Assembly (NCBI GenBank): GCA_034769895.1
Contig: JAWRYS010000690.1
Coordinates: 62,001 to 126,000 of the forward strand
DNA length: 64,000 bases
Direction: 5' to 3'
Source: Magicicada septendecula
Lineage: Eukaryota > Arthropoda > Insecta > Hemiptera > Cicadidae
Both the position numbers and the translations under genes were made by a program. This document shows, one piece after another, positions 1-8,904 of the stretch (position 1 is the first letter of the stretch; every line of letters starts with the position of its first letter). The notes below the pieces were generated by a model. That model saw nothing but the letters and a program-made list of their open reading frames with translations, did no database searches and was not told the DNA's origin.

Positions 1-207
1 TACTTTGCTTTTGTTATTAATTTTAATTTTTGCGTATTTTGGAGTTATTTTATTAATTAAACACTGTTTATTAAACCAAATTTTCCCTAGCGTTTTTTTC
101 AATTTTGCTTTAATTTTTAAATACTTAAAAAATTCCCTTACATTTTTATATTTATCTGCTTGCAATTCGCATATTTCATTCTTCGTATTGTTTAAATTAG
201 CAGCCAT
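1..207 (-). pseudogene. PLE unit 0, N-terminal fragment cut by the left edge
   Basis: Only the first 69 codons are visible, from the ATG at 207-205 to the window edge. The start is chosen because an in-frame stop lies 11 codons upstream and the ATG has A at -3 and G at +4, a good eukaryotic context. The segment is rich in Lys, Asn and Ile, predicted alpha-helical, with no signal peptide. The seven-T tract that is altered in units 2, 14 and 15 is intact here. Whether the rest of the frame is open cannot be seen. Confidence 0.85.
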
Positions 208-258
208 CCTTACTATTTCTTTTATGAATTTGCTAACTGCTATAATTTTTTATTCTTC

Positions 259-294
259 GACTAAGCTTTTCGTCATTACTGACATCTTCAGGTC
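259..294 (-). ncRNA. Hammerhead ribozyme-like core, possibly a dimer-forming type
   Basis: On the minus strand: GAC (stem I, 294-292), CUGAAGA (core C3-A9, 291-285), one extra U (284), a four-pair stem II GUCA/UGAC closed by a GUAA tetraloop (283-272), GAAA (271-268), the palindrome AAGCUU (268-263), A (262, expected cleavage residue) and GUC (261-259), which pairs with GAC. Hammerheads with very short stem III are known in PLEs, and some act as dimers through a palindromic stem III, which AAGCUU would allow. Weak points are the extra U after A9 and a stem I of three pairs. Equivalent copies start 51 bp above each later linker start: 3046, 5820, 8611, 11399, 14189, 16980, 19769, 22559, 25349, 28136, 30926, 33708, 36497, 39287, 42078, 44863, 47662, 50449, 53239, 56024, 58824, 61610. 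I saw no change in the core. Confidence 0.5.
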
Positions 295-298
295 TTAA

Positions 299-323
299 AC
301 AACGTCTATCAACTGTACGTTGT
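299..323 (-). other. Inverted repeat between TATA box and ribozyme-like core
   Basis: ACAACGT at 299-305 and ACGTTGT at 317-323 can form a seven-pair stem with an 11-nt loop. It lies just 5' of the hammerhead-like core in the transcript, so it could be part of an extended stem I or a 5' UTR structure. In the linkers after units 4, 7, 8 and 9 a T to C change (TTGCAGG) removes the outermost pair and leaves six. Confidence 0.5.
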
Positions 324-326
324 AGG

Positions 327-334
327 CTTTTATA
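327..334 (-). promoter_or_regulatory. TATA box of the PLE internal promoter
   Basis: TATAAAAG on the minus strand, preceded by GC-rich sequence. A start about 30 nt downstream would fall in or next to the 299-323 hairpin, upstream of the ribozyme-like core and about 90-100 nt before the ATG. It is the same in all linkers. TATA-like strings are common in AT-rich DNA; the CCAAT and GC boxes at proper distance make this one credible. Confidence 0.5.
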
Positions 335-340
335 CTTTAG

Positions 341-374
341 GCCCCTCCCCTTATGTCATCGCCCCTCCTATTGG
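341..374 (-). promoter_or_regulatory. CCAAT box and two GC-rich boxes
   Basis: On the minus strand AACCAATAGG contains CCAAT at 374-370. It is followed by GGAGGGGCG (368-360) and GGGGAGGGGC (350-341), then the TATA box seven bases further on. Order and spacing fit a compact RNA polymerase II promoter. No transcript data can be seen, so function is inferred. Confidence 0.45.
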
Positions 375-419
375 TTCTAGCTGCTACCGCTCTTCACGGG
401 AACTTTGTCTACCTTTTTC

Positions 420-439
420 CGTTAGGCATTTTTCTAACG
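420..439 (-). other. Linker hairpin CGTTAG/CTAACG
   Basis: CGTTAG (420-425) and CTAACG (434-439) form a six-pair stem with an eight-base loop. It is present in every linker. It lies upstream of the promoter boxes and downstream of the preceding coding region, so it could mark a unit boundary or act in 3' end formation. Confidence 0.35.
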
Positions 440-552
440 TCCGTCAAATTGTTTTAAGAATCTCCCGTTAATTTCTTCATTCTTGACTTATAATTTTTTT
501 TGTAACCTTTTACATTTCGTCATTTTTTAGTGTGTTATTCTTATTATTTTAA

Positions 553-558
553 TTTATT
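553..558 (-). promoter_or_regulatory. Possible poly(A) signal overlapping the stop codon
   Basis: AATAAA on the minus strand overlaps the TAA stop of unit 1, and a second AATAAA lies ten bases 5' inside the last codons. The arrangement recurs in every unit. In such AT-rich DNA the hexamer is expected by chance, so this is a weak call. Confidence 0.25.
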
Positions 559-2994
559 TTTGTTTATTGTTTAATATATAATAAAATATTTCTTCATTTG
601 TAAAATCCACTTTTATATTCATTAATTTATTTTTATCTTCTTTTTTAACTTTAAGTATTTCTAGTTCTTCTATTAATTTTCTTTTTTGCGGATTGTTTTC
701 TATTTTGATTATTTCCATATTTTCATTGGGATTTATGAATTTATGGCCTGATTCGTTGAAATGTCTTGCATATAGTGAGTTCGTTACTCTAACCCCTTCT
801 CCTTTTGCGTGTTCATTCATTCTAATTTTAAATTTTCTTCCAGTTTCGCCCAGATATATCTTATTACATTCCCCACATTTTAATTTGTATACGCCGCTTT
901 TTTCTGTTAATGGAATTTCTTCTGTTTTATCATTTTTTATATATTCGAATACATTTTTCGTTTTCTTTATTCCTATCTGTATTTCATATTTTTCGAAACA
1001 TTTTTGTTTGATATCCTATGTATGTTATTGCTCCTTTATATTTCTTTTCTTCATTTGTTTTTTCTTTTTTGTTATTTTCTATTTCTTTATTTTCCTCTAT
1101 TTTCTTAACTATTCTATTAATTATTGTAGGGTTGTAATTATTATTTTTTGCTATTTGTTGTATTTTCTTTAATTCTTTTTGTTTGAGTTCTTCATTTTCT
1201 AGATAATTTATAGCTCTATAGCAAAATGAATTTAATGCTGCCATTTTATAATTGACTGGATGATATGATTCTTGTGGAATTATTAAATCTGAATATGTTT
1301 CTTTCCTATATATATCGAATTTGAGTTTGTTATCTTCAATTTTTATATTGATATCCAGGAAATTAATTTCTAATCCTCTAATTGCTTCTTGAAATTTTAT
1401 TGTTTTTTCTATGTTATTTAGTTGTTCCGTAAATTTTTTAAATTCATTTACTTCACCTTCCCAAACTATTAGTATGTCATCTACATACCTGATCCATTTT
1501 TTAATTCTTCTTTCTTTATCTATATCTTTTAAAATTTTGATTTCAAAGCTATTCATGAATATCTCTGCCATTAATGGTGAAAGCGGTGATCCCATTGGTA
1601 ATCCATTTTCTTGTATGTAAAATTTGTTATTAAATCTGAAGTAGTTCTGGCTTAGGCATAATTCTAATCCTTCTATTATTTCGTTTTTCCATTCTACATC
1701 ACATAATTTGTTTTTCTTTATTATTTCTACTGTTTTTGCTATTGGTATGTTGGTGTACATATCTTTTATTTCTAATGACATTAATTTTGTCTTATTTGTT
1801 ATGGTAATTTCTTTTAATCTTTCTATTACCTTTTTACTATTTTCTATGCTGTGGATTTCTTCTTTTTCATATGCCATTTTGATTCTTTTACTTATTTCTT
1901 TTGATATTTTGTATGTTGGCGAATTTATAAATGATACTATAGGTCTTAATGGCATTTCTTTTTTATGTAACTTAATTTGACATCTAAATTTTGGAGCTTC
2001 AGGATTATGTTCTATTTTTTGTTTCTTTTGCCATTCTGTTAAATATGTTGTCTTTTTTATCAATTTCTTTGTTTGTGCTTGAAATTTACTTGTGTAATCA
2101 TATTTTATTTCTTTATATGGTCCTTTTTGTATAAATTGTTCTGCTTTTATATATAATCTCTTTTGTTCATTACCACTGCTGTATTACCTTTATCGGCTTT
2201 TATAACTATCAAATTCTTCTCCGTGATTTTCTTTTTTAATTCTCTTATATTTCTTTTTATTTGTGTTTCGTTTTTTTTCTTACATTTTTGTTTTTCTTAC
2301 CTATTTTTTCTACTATTTCTTTTACTTCACTTCTTAATTGTTTTTTAGTTTCTTCATTTTTTATTTTATCGATTATTTCTTCACATTCTATTATTGTATT
2401 TTCTTTATCTATGTTTGTTTTTGTTGCATATTTTAAACTTTTCCCTAATAATTTATGTTCATTTTCTGTAAACTTTGTTTCTGTTAAATTTAATACTTTT
2501 TCAACAAATTTTATTTCTTTATCTTTTTCTTTATTTTTATTTCTTGTTCCTTCTATTAATTCCTTGAGTTTCTTATTTAATCTCTCTTCCATTTTTCTTA
2601 TTTTCTTTTCTATGTATTTTTCACCAAACTCTTTTCTCATTTCTTCTATTTCTATATAATTGTAACTTGTATATAATTTTTGATGTAATTGATACATTTC
2701 TTTGTTATATTTATTTATTTTACTGTATAAGTTCTTAATTTCAAGTTTTATCCATATTTTTTCCGCCATGTTTTTCACTTTGTTTGTTACTTTGCTTTTG
2801 TTATTAATTTTAATTTTTGCGTATTTTGGAGTTATTTTATTAATTAAACACTGTTTATTAAACCAAATTTTCCCTAGCGTTTTTTTCAATTTTGCTTTAA
2901 TTTTTAAATACTTAAAAAATTCCCTTACATTTTTATATTTATCTGCTTGCAATTCGCATATTTCATTCTTCGTATTGTTTAAATTAGCAGCCAT
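554..2994 (-). pseudogene. PLE RT-endonuclease pseudogene, unit 1
   Basis: The frame opens at the ATG at 2994 and runs 245 codons to a stop at 2257, after a 1-bp loss in the T tract at 2271-2278 (near codon 241). A stop at 2147-2149 (codon 283) follows. The RT is then open from that stop down to 984, with Glu (1772-1770) at the motif A Asp and YVDD at 1487-1476. The frame breaks again at the RT/EN junction, where one 11-bp repeat is missing; the endonuclease frame continues to the stop at 554. Units 1 and 2 alone have LCDVEW for LSNVEW, AIRGLE for AIGGLE and KIGKKN for KICKKN, so they form a left-end subgroup. Confidence 0.88.
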
Positions 2995-3340
2995 CCTTAC
3001 TATTTCTTTTATGAATTTGCTAACTGCTATAATTTTTTATTCTTCGACTAAGCTTTTCGTCATTACTGACATCTTCAGGTCTTAAACAACGTCTATCAAC
3101 TGTACGTTGTAGGCTTTTATACTTTAGGCCCCTCCCCTTATGTCATCGCCCCTCCTATTGGTTCTAGCTGCTACCGCTCTTCACGGGAACTTTGTCTACC
3201 TTTTTCCGTTAGGCATTTTTCTAACGTCCGTCAAATTGTTTTAAGAATCTCCCGTTAATTTCTTCATTCTTGACTTATAATTTTTTTTGTAACCTTTTAC
3301 ATTTCGTCATTTTTTAGTGTGTTATTCTTATTATTTTAAT
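2995..3340 (-). promoter_or_regulatory. PLE linker after unit 1
   Basis: 346 bp. Ribozyme-like core 3046-3081, TATA box 3114-3121, CCAAT 3157-3161. I see no difference from the reference copy at 208-553. Confidence 0.7.
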
Positions 3341-5768
3341 TTATTTTTGTTTATTGTTTAATATATAATAAAATATTTCTTCATTTGTAAAATCCACTTT
3401 TATATTCATTAATTTATTTTTATCTTCTTTTTTAACTTTAAGTATTTCTAGTTCTTCTATTAATTTTCTTTTTTGCGGATTGTTTTCTATTTTGATTATT
3501 TCCATATTTTCATTGGGATTTATGAATTTATGGCCTGATTCGTTGAAATGTCTTGCATATAGTGAGTTCGTTACTCTAACCCCTTCTCCTTTTGCGTGTT
3601 CATTCATTCTAATTTTAAATTTTCTTCCAGTTTCGCCCAGATATATCTTATTACATTCCCCACATTTTAATTTGTATACGCCGCTTTTTTCTGTTAATGG
3701 AATTTCTTCTGTTTTATCATTTTTTATATATTCGAATACATTTTTCGTTTTCTTTATTCCTATCTGTATTTCATATTTTTCGAAACATTTTTGTTTGATA
3801 TCCTATGTATGTTATTGCTCCTTTATATTTCTTTTCTTCATTTGTTTTTTCTTTTTTGTTATTTTCTATTTCTTTATTTTCCTCTATTTTCTTAACTATT
3901 CTATTAATTATTGTAGGGTTGTAATTATTATTTTTTGCTATTTGTTGTATTTTCTTTAATTCTTTTTGTTTGAGTTCTTCATTTTCTAGATAATTTATAG
4001 CTCTATAGCAAAATGAATTTAATGCTGCCATTTTATAATTGACTGGATGATATGATTCTTGTGGAATTATTAAATCTGAATATGTTTCTTTCCTATATAT
4101 ATCGAATTTGAGTTTGTTATCTTCAATTTTTATATTGATATCCAGGAAATTAATTTCTAATCCTCTAATTGCTTCTTGAAATTTTATTGTTTTTTCTATG
4201 TTATTTAGTTGTTCCGTAAATTTTTTAAATTCATTTACTTCACCTTCCCAAACTATTAGTATGTCATCTACATACCTGATCCATTTTTTAATTCTTCTTT
4301 CTTTATCTATATCTTTTAAAATTTTGATTTCAAAGCTATTCATGAATATCTCTGCCATTAATGGTGAAAGCGGTGATCCCATTGGTAATCCATTTTCTTG
4401 TATGTAAAATTTGTTATTAAATCTGAAGTAGTTCTGGCTTAGGCATAATTCTAATCCTTCTATTATTTCGTTTTTCCATTCTACATCACATAATTTGTTT
4501 TTCTTTATTATTTCTACTGTTTTTGCTATTGGTATGTTGGTGTACATATCTTTTATTTCTAATGACATTAATTTTGTCTTATTTGTTATGGTAATTTCTT
4601 TTAATCTTTCTATTACCTTTTTACTATTTTCTATGCTGTGGATTTCTTCTTTTTCATATGCCATTTTGATTCTTTTACTTATTTCTTTTGATATTTTGTA
4701 TGTTGGCGAATTTATAAATGATACTATAGGTCTTAATGGCATTTCTTTTTTATGTAACTTAATTTGACATCTAAATTTTGGAGCTTCAGGATTATGTTCT
4801 ATTTTTTGTTTCTTTTGCCATTCTGTTAAATATGTTGTCTTTTTTATCAATTTCTTTGTTTGTGCTTGAAATTTACTTGTGTAATCATATTTTATTTCTT
4901 TATATGGTCCTTTTTGTATAAATTGTTCTGCTTTTATATATAATCTCTTTTGTTCATTACCACTGCTGTATTACCTTTATCGGCTTTTATAACTATCAAA
5001 TTCTTCTCCGTGATTTTCTTTTTTAATTCTCTTATATTTCTTTTTATTTGTGTTTCGTTTTTTTTCTTACATTTTTGTTTTTCTTACCTATTTTTTCTAC
5101 TATTTCTTTTACTTCACTTCTTAATTGTTTTTTAGTTTCTTCATTTTTTATTTTATCGATTATTTCTTCACATTCTATTATTGTATTTTCTTTATCTATG
5201 TTTGTTTTTGTTGCATATTTTAAACTTTTCCCTAATAATTTATGTTCATTTTCTGTAAACTTTGTTTCTGTTAAATTTAATACTTTTTCAGCAAATTTTA
5301 TTTCTTTATTTTTATTTCTTGTTCCTTCTATTAATTCCTTGAGTTTCTTATTTAATCTCTCTTCCATTTTTCTTATTTTCTTTTCTATGTATTTTTCACC
5401 AAACTCTTTTCTCATTTCTTCTATTTCTATATAATTGTAACTTGTATATAATTTTTGATGTAATTGATACATTTCTTTGTTATATTTATTTATTTTACTG
5501 TATAAGTTCTTAATTTCAAGTTTTATCCATATTTTTTCCGCCATGTTTTTCACTTTGTTTGTTACTTTGCTTTTGTTATTAATTTTAATTTTTGCGTATT
5601 TTGGAGTTATTTTATTAATTAAACACTGTTTATTAAACCAAATTTTCCCTAGCGTTTTTTCAATTTTGCTTTAATTTTTAAATACTTAAAAAATTCCCTT
5701 ACATTTTTATATTTATCTGCTTGCAATTCGCATATTTCATTCTTCGTATTGTTTAAATTAGCAGCCAT
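3341..5768 (-). pseudogene. PLE RT-endonuclease pseudogene, unit 2
   Basis: This is the shortest complete copy. The first frameshift comes early: the T tract at 5655-5660 has six T where most units have seven (codons 37-39). The original frame becomes readable again from 5553. A private in-frame 12-bp deletion near 5310 removes four residues of the Lys/Glu-rich repeat. The codon-241 frameshift (5058-5065) and the codon-283 stop (4934-4936) match unit 1. The RT is open down to 3771, with Glu in motif A, and the endonuclease is in another frame down to 3341. Confidence 0.87.
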
Positions 5769-6114
5769 CCTTACTATTTCTTTTATGAATTTGCTAACTG
5801 CTTTAATTTTTTATTCTTCGACTAAGCTTTTCGTCATTACTGACATCTTCAGGTCTTAAACAACGTCTATCAACTGTACGTTGTAGGCTTTTATACTTTA
5901 GGCCCCTCCCCTTATGTCATCGCCCCTCCTATTGGTTCTAGCTGCTACCGCTCTTCACGGGAACTTTGTCTACCTTTTTCCGTTAGGCATTTTTCTAACG
6001 TCCGTCAAATTGTTTTAAGAATCTCCCGTTAATTTCTTCATTCTTGACTTATAATTTTTTTTGTAACCTTTTACATTTCGTCATTTTTTAGTGTGTTATT
6101 CTTATTATTTTAAT
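5769..6114 (-). promoter_or_regulatory. PLE linker after unit 2
   Basis: 346 bp. Ribozyme-like core 5820-5855, TATA box 5888-5895, CCAAT 5931-5935. The 5' leader has GCTTTAATT for GCTATAATT, a base shared with the linker after unit 5. Confidence 0.7.
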
Positions 6115-8559
6115 TTATTTTTGTTTATTGTTTAATATATAATAAAATATTTCTTCATTTGTAAAATCCACTTTTATATTCATTAATTTATTTTTATCTT
6201 CTTTTTTAACTTTAAGTATTTCTAGTTCTTCTATTAATTTTCTTTTTTGCGGATTGTTTTCTATTTTGATTATTTCCATATTTTCATTGGGATTTATGAA
6301 TTTATGGCCTGATTCGTTGAAATGTCTTGCATATAGTGAGTTCGTTACTCTAACCCCTTCTCCTTTTGCGTGTTCATTCATTCTAATTTTAAATTTTCTT
6401 CCAGTTTCGCCCAGATATATCTTATTACATTCCCCACATTTTAATTTGTATACGCCGCTTTTTTCTGTTAATGGAATTTCTTCTGTTTTATCATTTTTTA
6501 TATATTCGAATACATTTTTCGTTTTCTTTATTCCTATCTGTATTTCATATTTTTCGAAACATTTTTGTTTGATATCCTATGTATGTTATTGCTCCTTTAT
6601 ATTTCTTTTCTTCATTTGTTTTTTCTTTTTTGTTATTTTCTATTTCTTTATTTTCCTCTATTTTCTTAACTATTCTATTAATTATTGTAGGGTTGTAATT
6701 ATTATTTTTTGCTATTTGTTGTATTTTCTTTAATTCTTTTTGTTTGAGTTCTTCATTTTCTAGATAATTTATAGCTCTATAGCAAAATGAATTTAATGCT
6801 GCCATTTTATAATTGACTGGATGATATGATTCTTGTGGAATTATTAAATCTGAGTATGTTTCTTTCCTATATATATATCGAATTTGAGTTTGTTATCTTC
6901 AATTTTTATATTGATATCCAGGAAATTAATTTCTAATCCTCCAATTGCTTCTTGAAATTTTATTGTTTTTTCTATGTTATTTAGTTGTTCCGTAAATTTT
7001 TTAAATTCATTTACTTCACCTTCCCAAACTATTAGTATGTCATCTACATACCTGATCCATTTTTTAATTCTTCTTTCTTTATCTATATCTTTTAAAATTT
7101 TGATTTCAAAGCTATTCATGAATATCTCTGCCATTAATGGTGAAAGCGGTGATCCCATTGGTAATCCGTTTTCTTGTATGTAAAATTTGTTATTAAATCT
7201 GAAGTAGTTCTGGCTTAGGCATAATTCTAATCCTTCTATTATTTCGTTTTTCCATTCTACATTACTTAATTTGTTTTTCTTTATTATTTCTACTGTTTTT
7301 GCTATTGGTATGTTGGTGTACATATCTTTTATTTCTAATGACATTAATTTTGTCTTATTTGTTATGGTAATTTCTTTTAATCTTTCTATTACCTTTTTAC
7401 TATTTTCTATGCTGTGGATTTCTTCTTTTTCATATGCCATTTTGATTCTTTTACTTATTTCTTTTGATATTTTGTATGTTGGCGAATTTATAAATGATAC
7501 TATAGGTCTTAATGGCATTTCTTTTTTATGTAACTTAATTTGACATCTAAATTTTGGAGCTTCAGGATTATGTTCTATTTTTTGTTTCTTTTGCCATTCT
7601 GTTAAATATGTTGTCTTTTTTATCAATTTCTTTGTTTGTGCTTGAAATTTACTTGTGTAATCATATTTTATTTCTTTATATGGTCCTTTTTGTATAAATT
7701 GTTCTGCTTTTTCGATATAATCTCTTTTGTTCATTACCACTGCTGTATTACCTTTATCGGCTTTTATAACTATCAAATTGTTCTCCGTGATTTTCTTTTT
7801 TAATTCTCTTATATTTCTTTTTATTTGTGTTTCGTTTTTATTTCTTACATTTTTGTTTTTCTTACATATTTTTTCTACTATTTCTTTTACTTCACTTCTT
7901 AATTGTTTTTTAGTTTCTTCATTTTTTATTTTATCGATTATTTCTTCACATTCTATTATTGTATTTTCTTTATCTATGTTTGTTTTTGTTGCATATTTTA
8001 AACTTTTCCCTAATAATTTATGTTCATTTTCTGTAAACTTTGTTTCTGTTAAATTTAATACTTTTTCAGCAAATTTTATTTCTTTATCTTTTTCTTTATT
8101 TTTATTTCTTGTTCCTTCTATTAATTCCTTGAGTTTCTTATTTAATCTCTCTTCCATTTTTCTTATTTTCTTTTCTATGTATTTTTCACCAAACTCTTTT
8201 CTCATTTCTTCTATTTCTATATAATTGTAACTTGTATATAATTTTTGATGTAATTGATACATTTCTTTGTTATATTTATTTATTTTACTGTATAAGTTCT
8301 TAATTTCAAGTTTTATCCATATTTTTTCCGCCATGTTTTTCACTTTGTTTGCTACTTTGCTTTTGTTATTAATTTTAATTTTTGCGTATTTTGGAGTTAT
8401 TTTATTAATTAAACACTGTTTATTAAACCAAATTTTCCCTAGCGTTTTTTTCAATTTTGCTTTAATTTTTAAATACTTAAAAAATTCCCTTACATTTTTA
8501 TATTTATCTGCTTGCAATTCGCATATTTCATTCTTCGTATTGTTTAAATTAGCAGCCAT
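6115..8559 (-). pseudogene. PLE RT-endonuclease pseudogene, unit 3
   Basis: The coding region is intact through codon 563 and is then shifted by an extra TA in the run at 6868-6878, with the stop at 6844. The last part of the RT domain (6545-6805 and a little above) is in a second frame. The endonuclease is in a third, because the 11-bp repeat at the RT/EN junction is missing. Only two lesions separate this copy from a full frame, and it lacks the T-tract, codon-241 and codon-283 defects of its neighbours. Confidence 0.88.
6844..8559 (-). CDS. Longest N-terminal + RT open frame (unit 3, 571 codons)
   Basis: This is the best view of the protein's first two thirds. Residues 1-165 are Lys/Glu/Asn-rich with heptad-like stretches (about 84-160), probably coiled coil. 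Residues 167-190 (VLNLTETKF then KLLGKSLKYA) match the conserved segment before PLE RTs. RT motifs follow in order: DKGN 268-271, KLHKKEMPLRPIVS 342-355, motif A with Glu409 in place of the catalytic Asp, motif B PMGSPLSP 467-474, motif C YVDD 504-507, and FLDINIK 546-552. It ends eight residues past the frameshift in a short foreign tail. The family reaction is RNA-directed DNA synthesis primed at a nick made by the endonuclease domain, which this frame lacks. The Glu at 409 and the missing endonuclease make an active product unlikely. Confidence 0.8.
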   Translation of the reverse strand: MAANLNNTKNEICELQADKYKNVREFFKYLKIKAKLKKTLGKIWFNKQCLINKITPKYAKIKINNKSKVANKVKNMAEKIWIKLEIKNLYSKINKYNKEMYQLHQKLYTSYNYIEIEEMRKEFGEKYIEKKIRKMEERLNKKLKELIEGTRNKNKEKDKEIKFAEKVLNLTETKFTENEHKLLGKSLKYATKTNIDKENTIIECEEIIDKIKNEETKKQLRSEVKEIVEKICKKNKNVRNKNETQIKRNIRELKKKITENNLIVIKADKGNTAVVMNKRDYIEKAEQFIQKGPYKEIKYDYTSKFQAQTKKLIKKTTYLTEWQKKQKIEHNPEAPKFRCQIKLHKKEMPLRPIVSFINSPTYKISKEISKRIKMAYEKEEIHSIENSKKVIERLKEITITNKTKLMSLEIKDMYTNIPIAKTVEIIKKNKLSNVEWKNEIIEGLELCLSQNYFRFNNKFYIQENGLPMGSPLSPLMAEIFMNSFEIKILKDIDKERRIKKWIRYVDDILIVWEGEVNEFKKFTEQLNNIEKTIKFQEAIGGLEINFLDINIKIEDNKLKFDIYIGKKHTQI

Positions 8560-8904
8560 CCTTACTATTTCTTTTATGAATTTGCTAACTGCTATAATTT
8601 TTTATTCTTCGACTAAGCTTTTCGTCATTACTGACATCTTCAGGTCTTAAACAACGTCTATCAACTGTACGTTGTAGGCTTTTATACTTTAGGCCCCTCC
8701 CCTTATGTCATCGCCCCTCCTATTGGTTCTAGCTGCTACCGCTCTTCACGGGAACTTTGTCTACCTTTTTCCGTTAGGCATTTTTCTAACGTCCGTCAAA
8801 TTGTTTTAAGAATCTCCCGTTAATTTCTTCATTCTTGACTTATAATTTTTTTTGTAACTTTTACATTTCGTCATTTTTTAGTGTGTTATTCTTATTATTT
8901 TAAT
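8560..8904 (-). promoter_or_regulatory. PLE linker after unit 3
   Basis: 345 bp. One C is lost in the AT-rich 3' tail near 8857 (GTAACTTTT for GTAACCTTTT). Ribozyme-like core 8611-8646, TATA box 8679-8686, CCAAT 8722-8726. Confidence 0.7.

Larger units (their letters stand above)
208..553 (-). promoter_or_regulatory. PLE linker (reference copy): promoter, hairpins, hammerhead-like core
   Basis: These 346 bp separate the ATG of unit 0 from the stop codon of unit 1 and hold no open frame of note. In transcription order (high to low coordinates) there is an AT-rich 3' tail, a hairpin at 420-439, a CCAAT box at 370-374, GC-rich boxes at 360-368 and 341-350, TATAAAAG at 334-327, a hairpin at 299-323, the hammerhead-like core at 259-294, and a 51-nt leader to the ATG. 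The GC-rich patch at about 339-405 stands out from the AT-rich surroundings. In a tandem PLE this region is the equivalent of the pseudo-LTR. Parts are given as separate entries for this copy only; other linkers keep the same offsets. Confidence 0.75.

Noticed and set aside
420-439. Rho-independent terminator
   Set aside because: The stem is short, not GC-rich enough, has no adjoining U run on the minus strand, and the setting is eukaryotic.
208-553. True long terminal repeats of an LTR retrotransposon or retrovirus
   Set aside because: There is no gag, protease, integrase or envelope, no primer-binding site, and the RT is of PLE type. The repeated linker is explained by head-to-tail stacking.
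208-553. Telomeric repeats or a telomere-linked PLE (endonuclease-lacking type)
   Set aside because: No short G-rich telomere repeats occur at the unit junctions, and these units have an endonuclease domain.
554-820. The 88-codon frame starting MNEH as a separate small gene
   Set aside because: It is only the C-terminal third of the GIY-YIG endonuclease, opened at an internal Met; the domain begins about 75 bases upstream in the same frame.
693-1172. Repeated plus-strand frames of 60-165 codons rich in Phe, Leu, Ser and Ile, such as 159 codons here and 127 codons at 2702-3085, resembling membrane proteins
   Set aside because: They lie opposite the Lys/Asn/Glu-rich PLE frame, in reverse complement of AAA/AAT/GAA codons, which gives Phe/Ile/Phe-like hydrophobic runs. 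They show no family motif and change with minus-strand indels. They are shadows.
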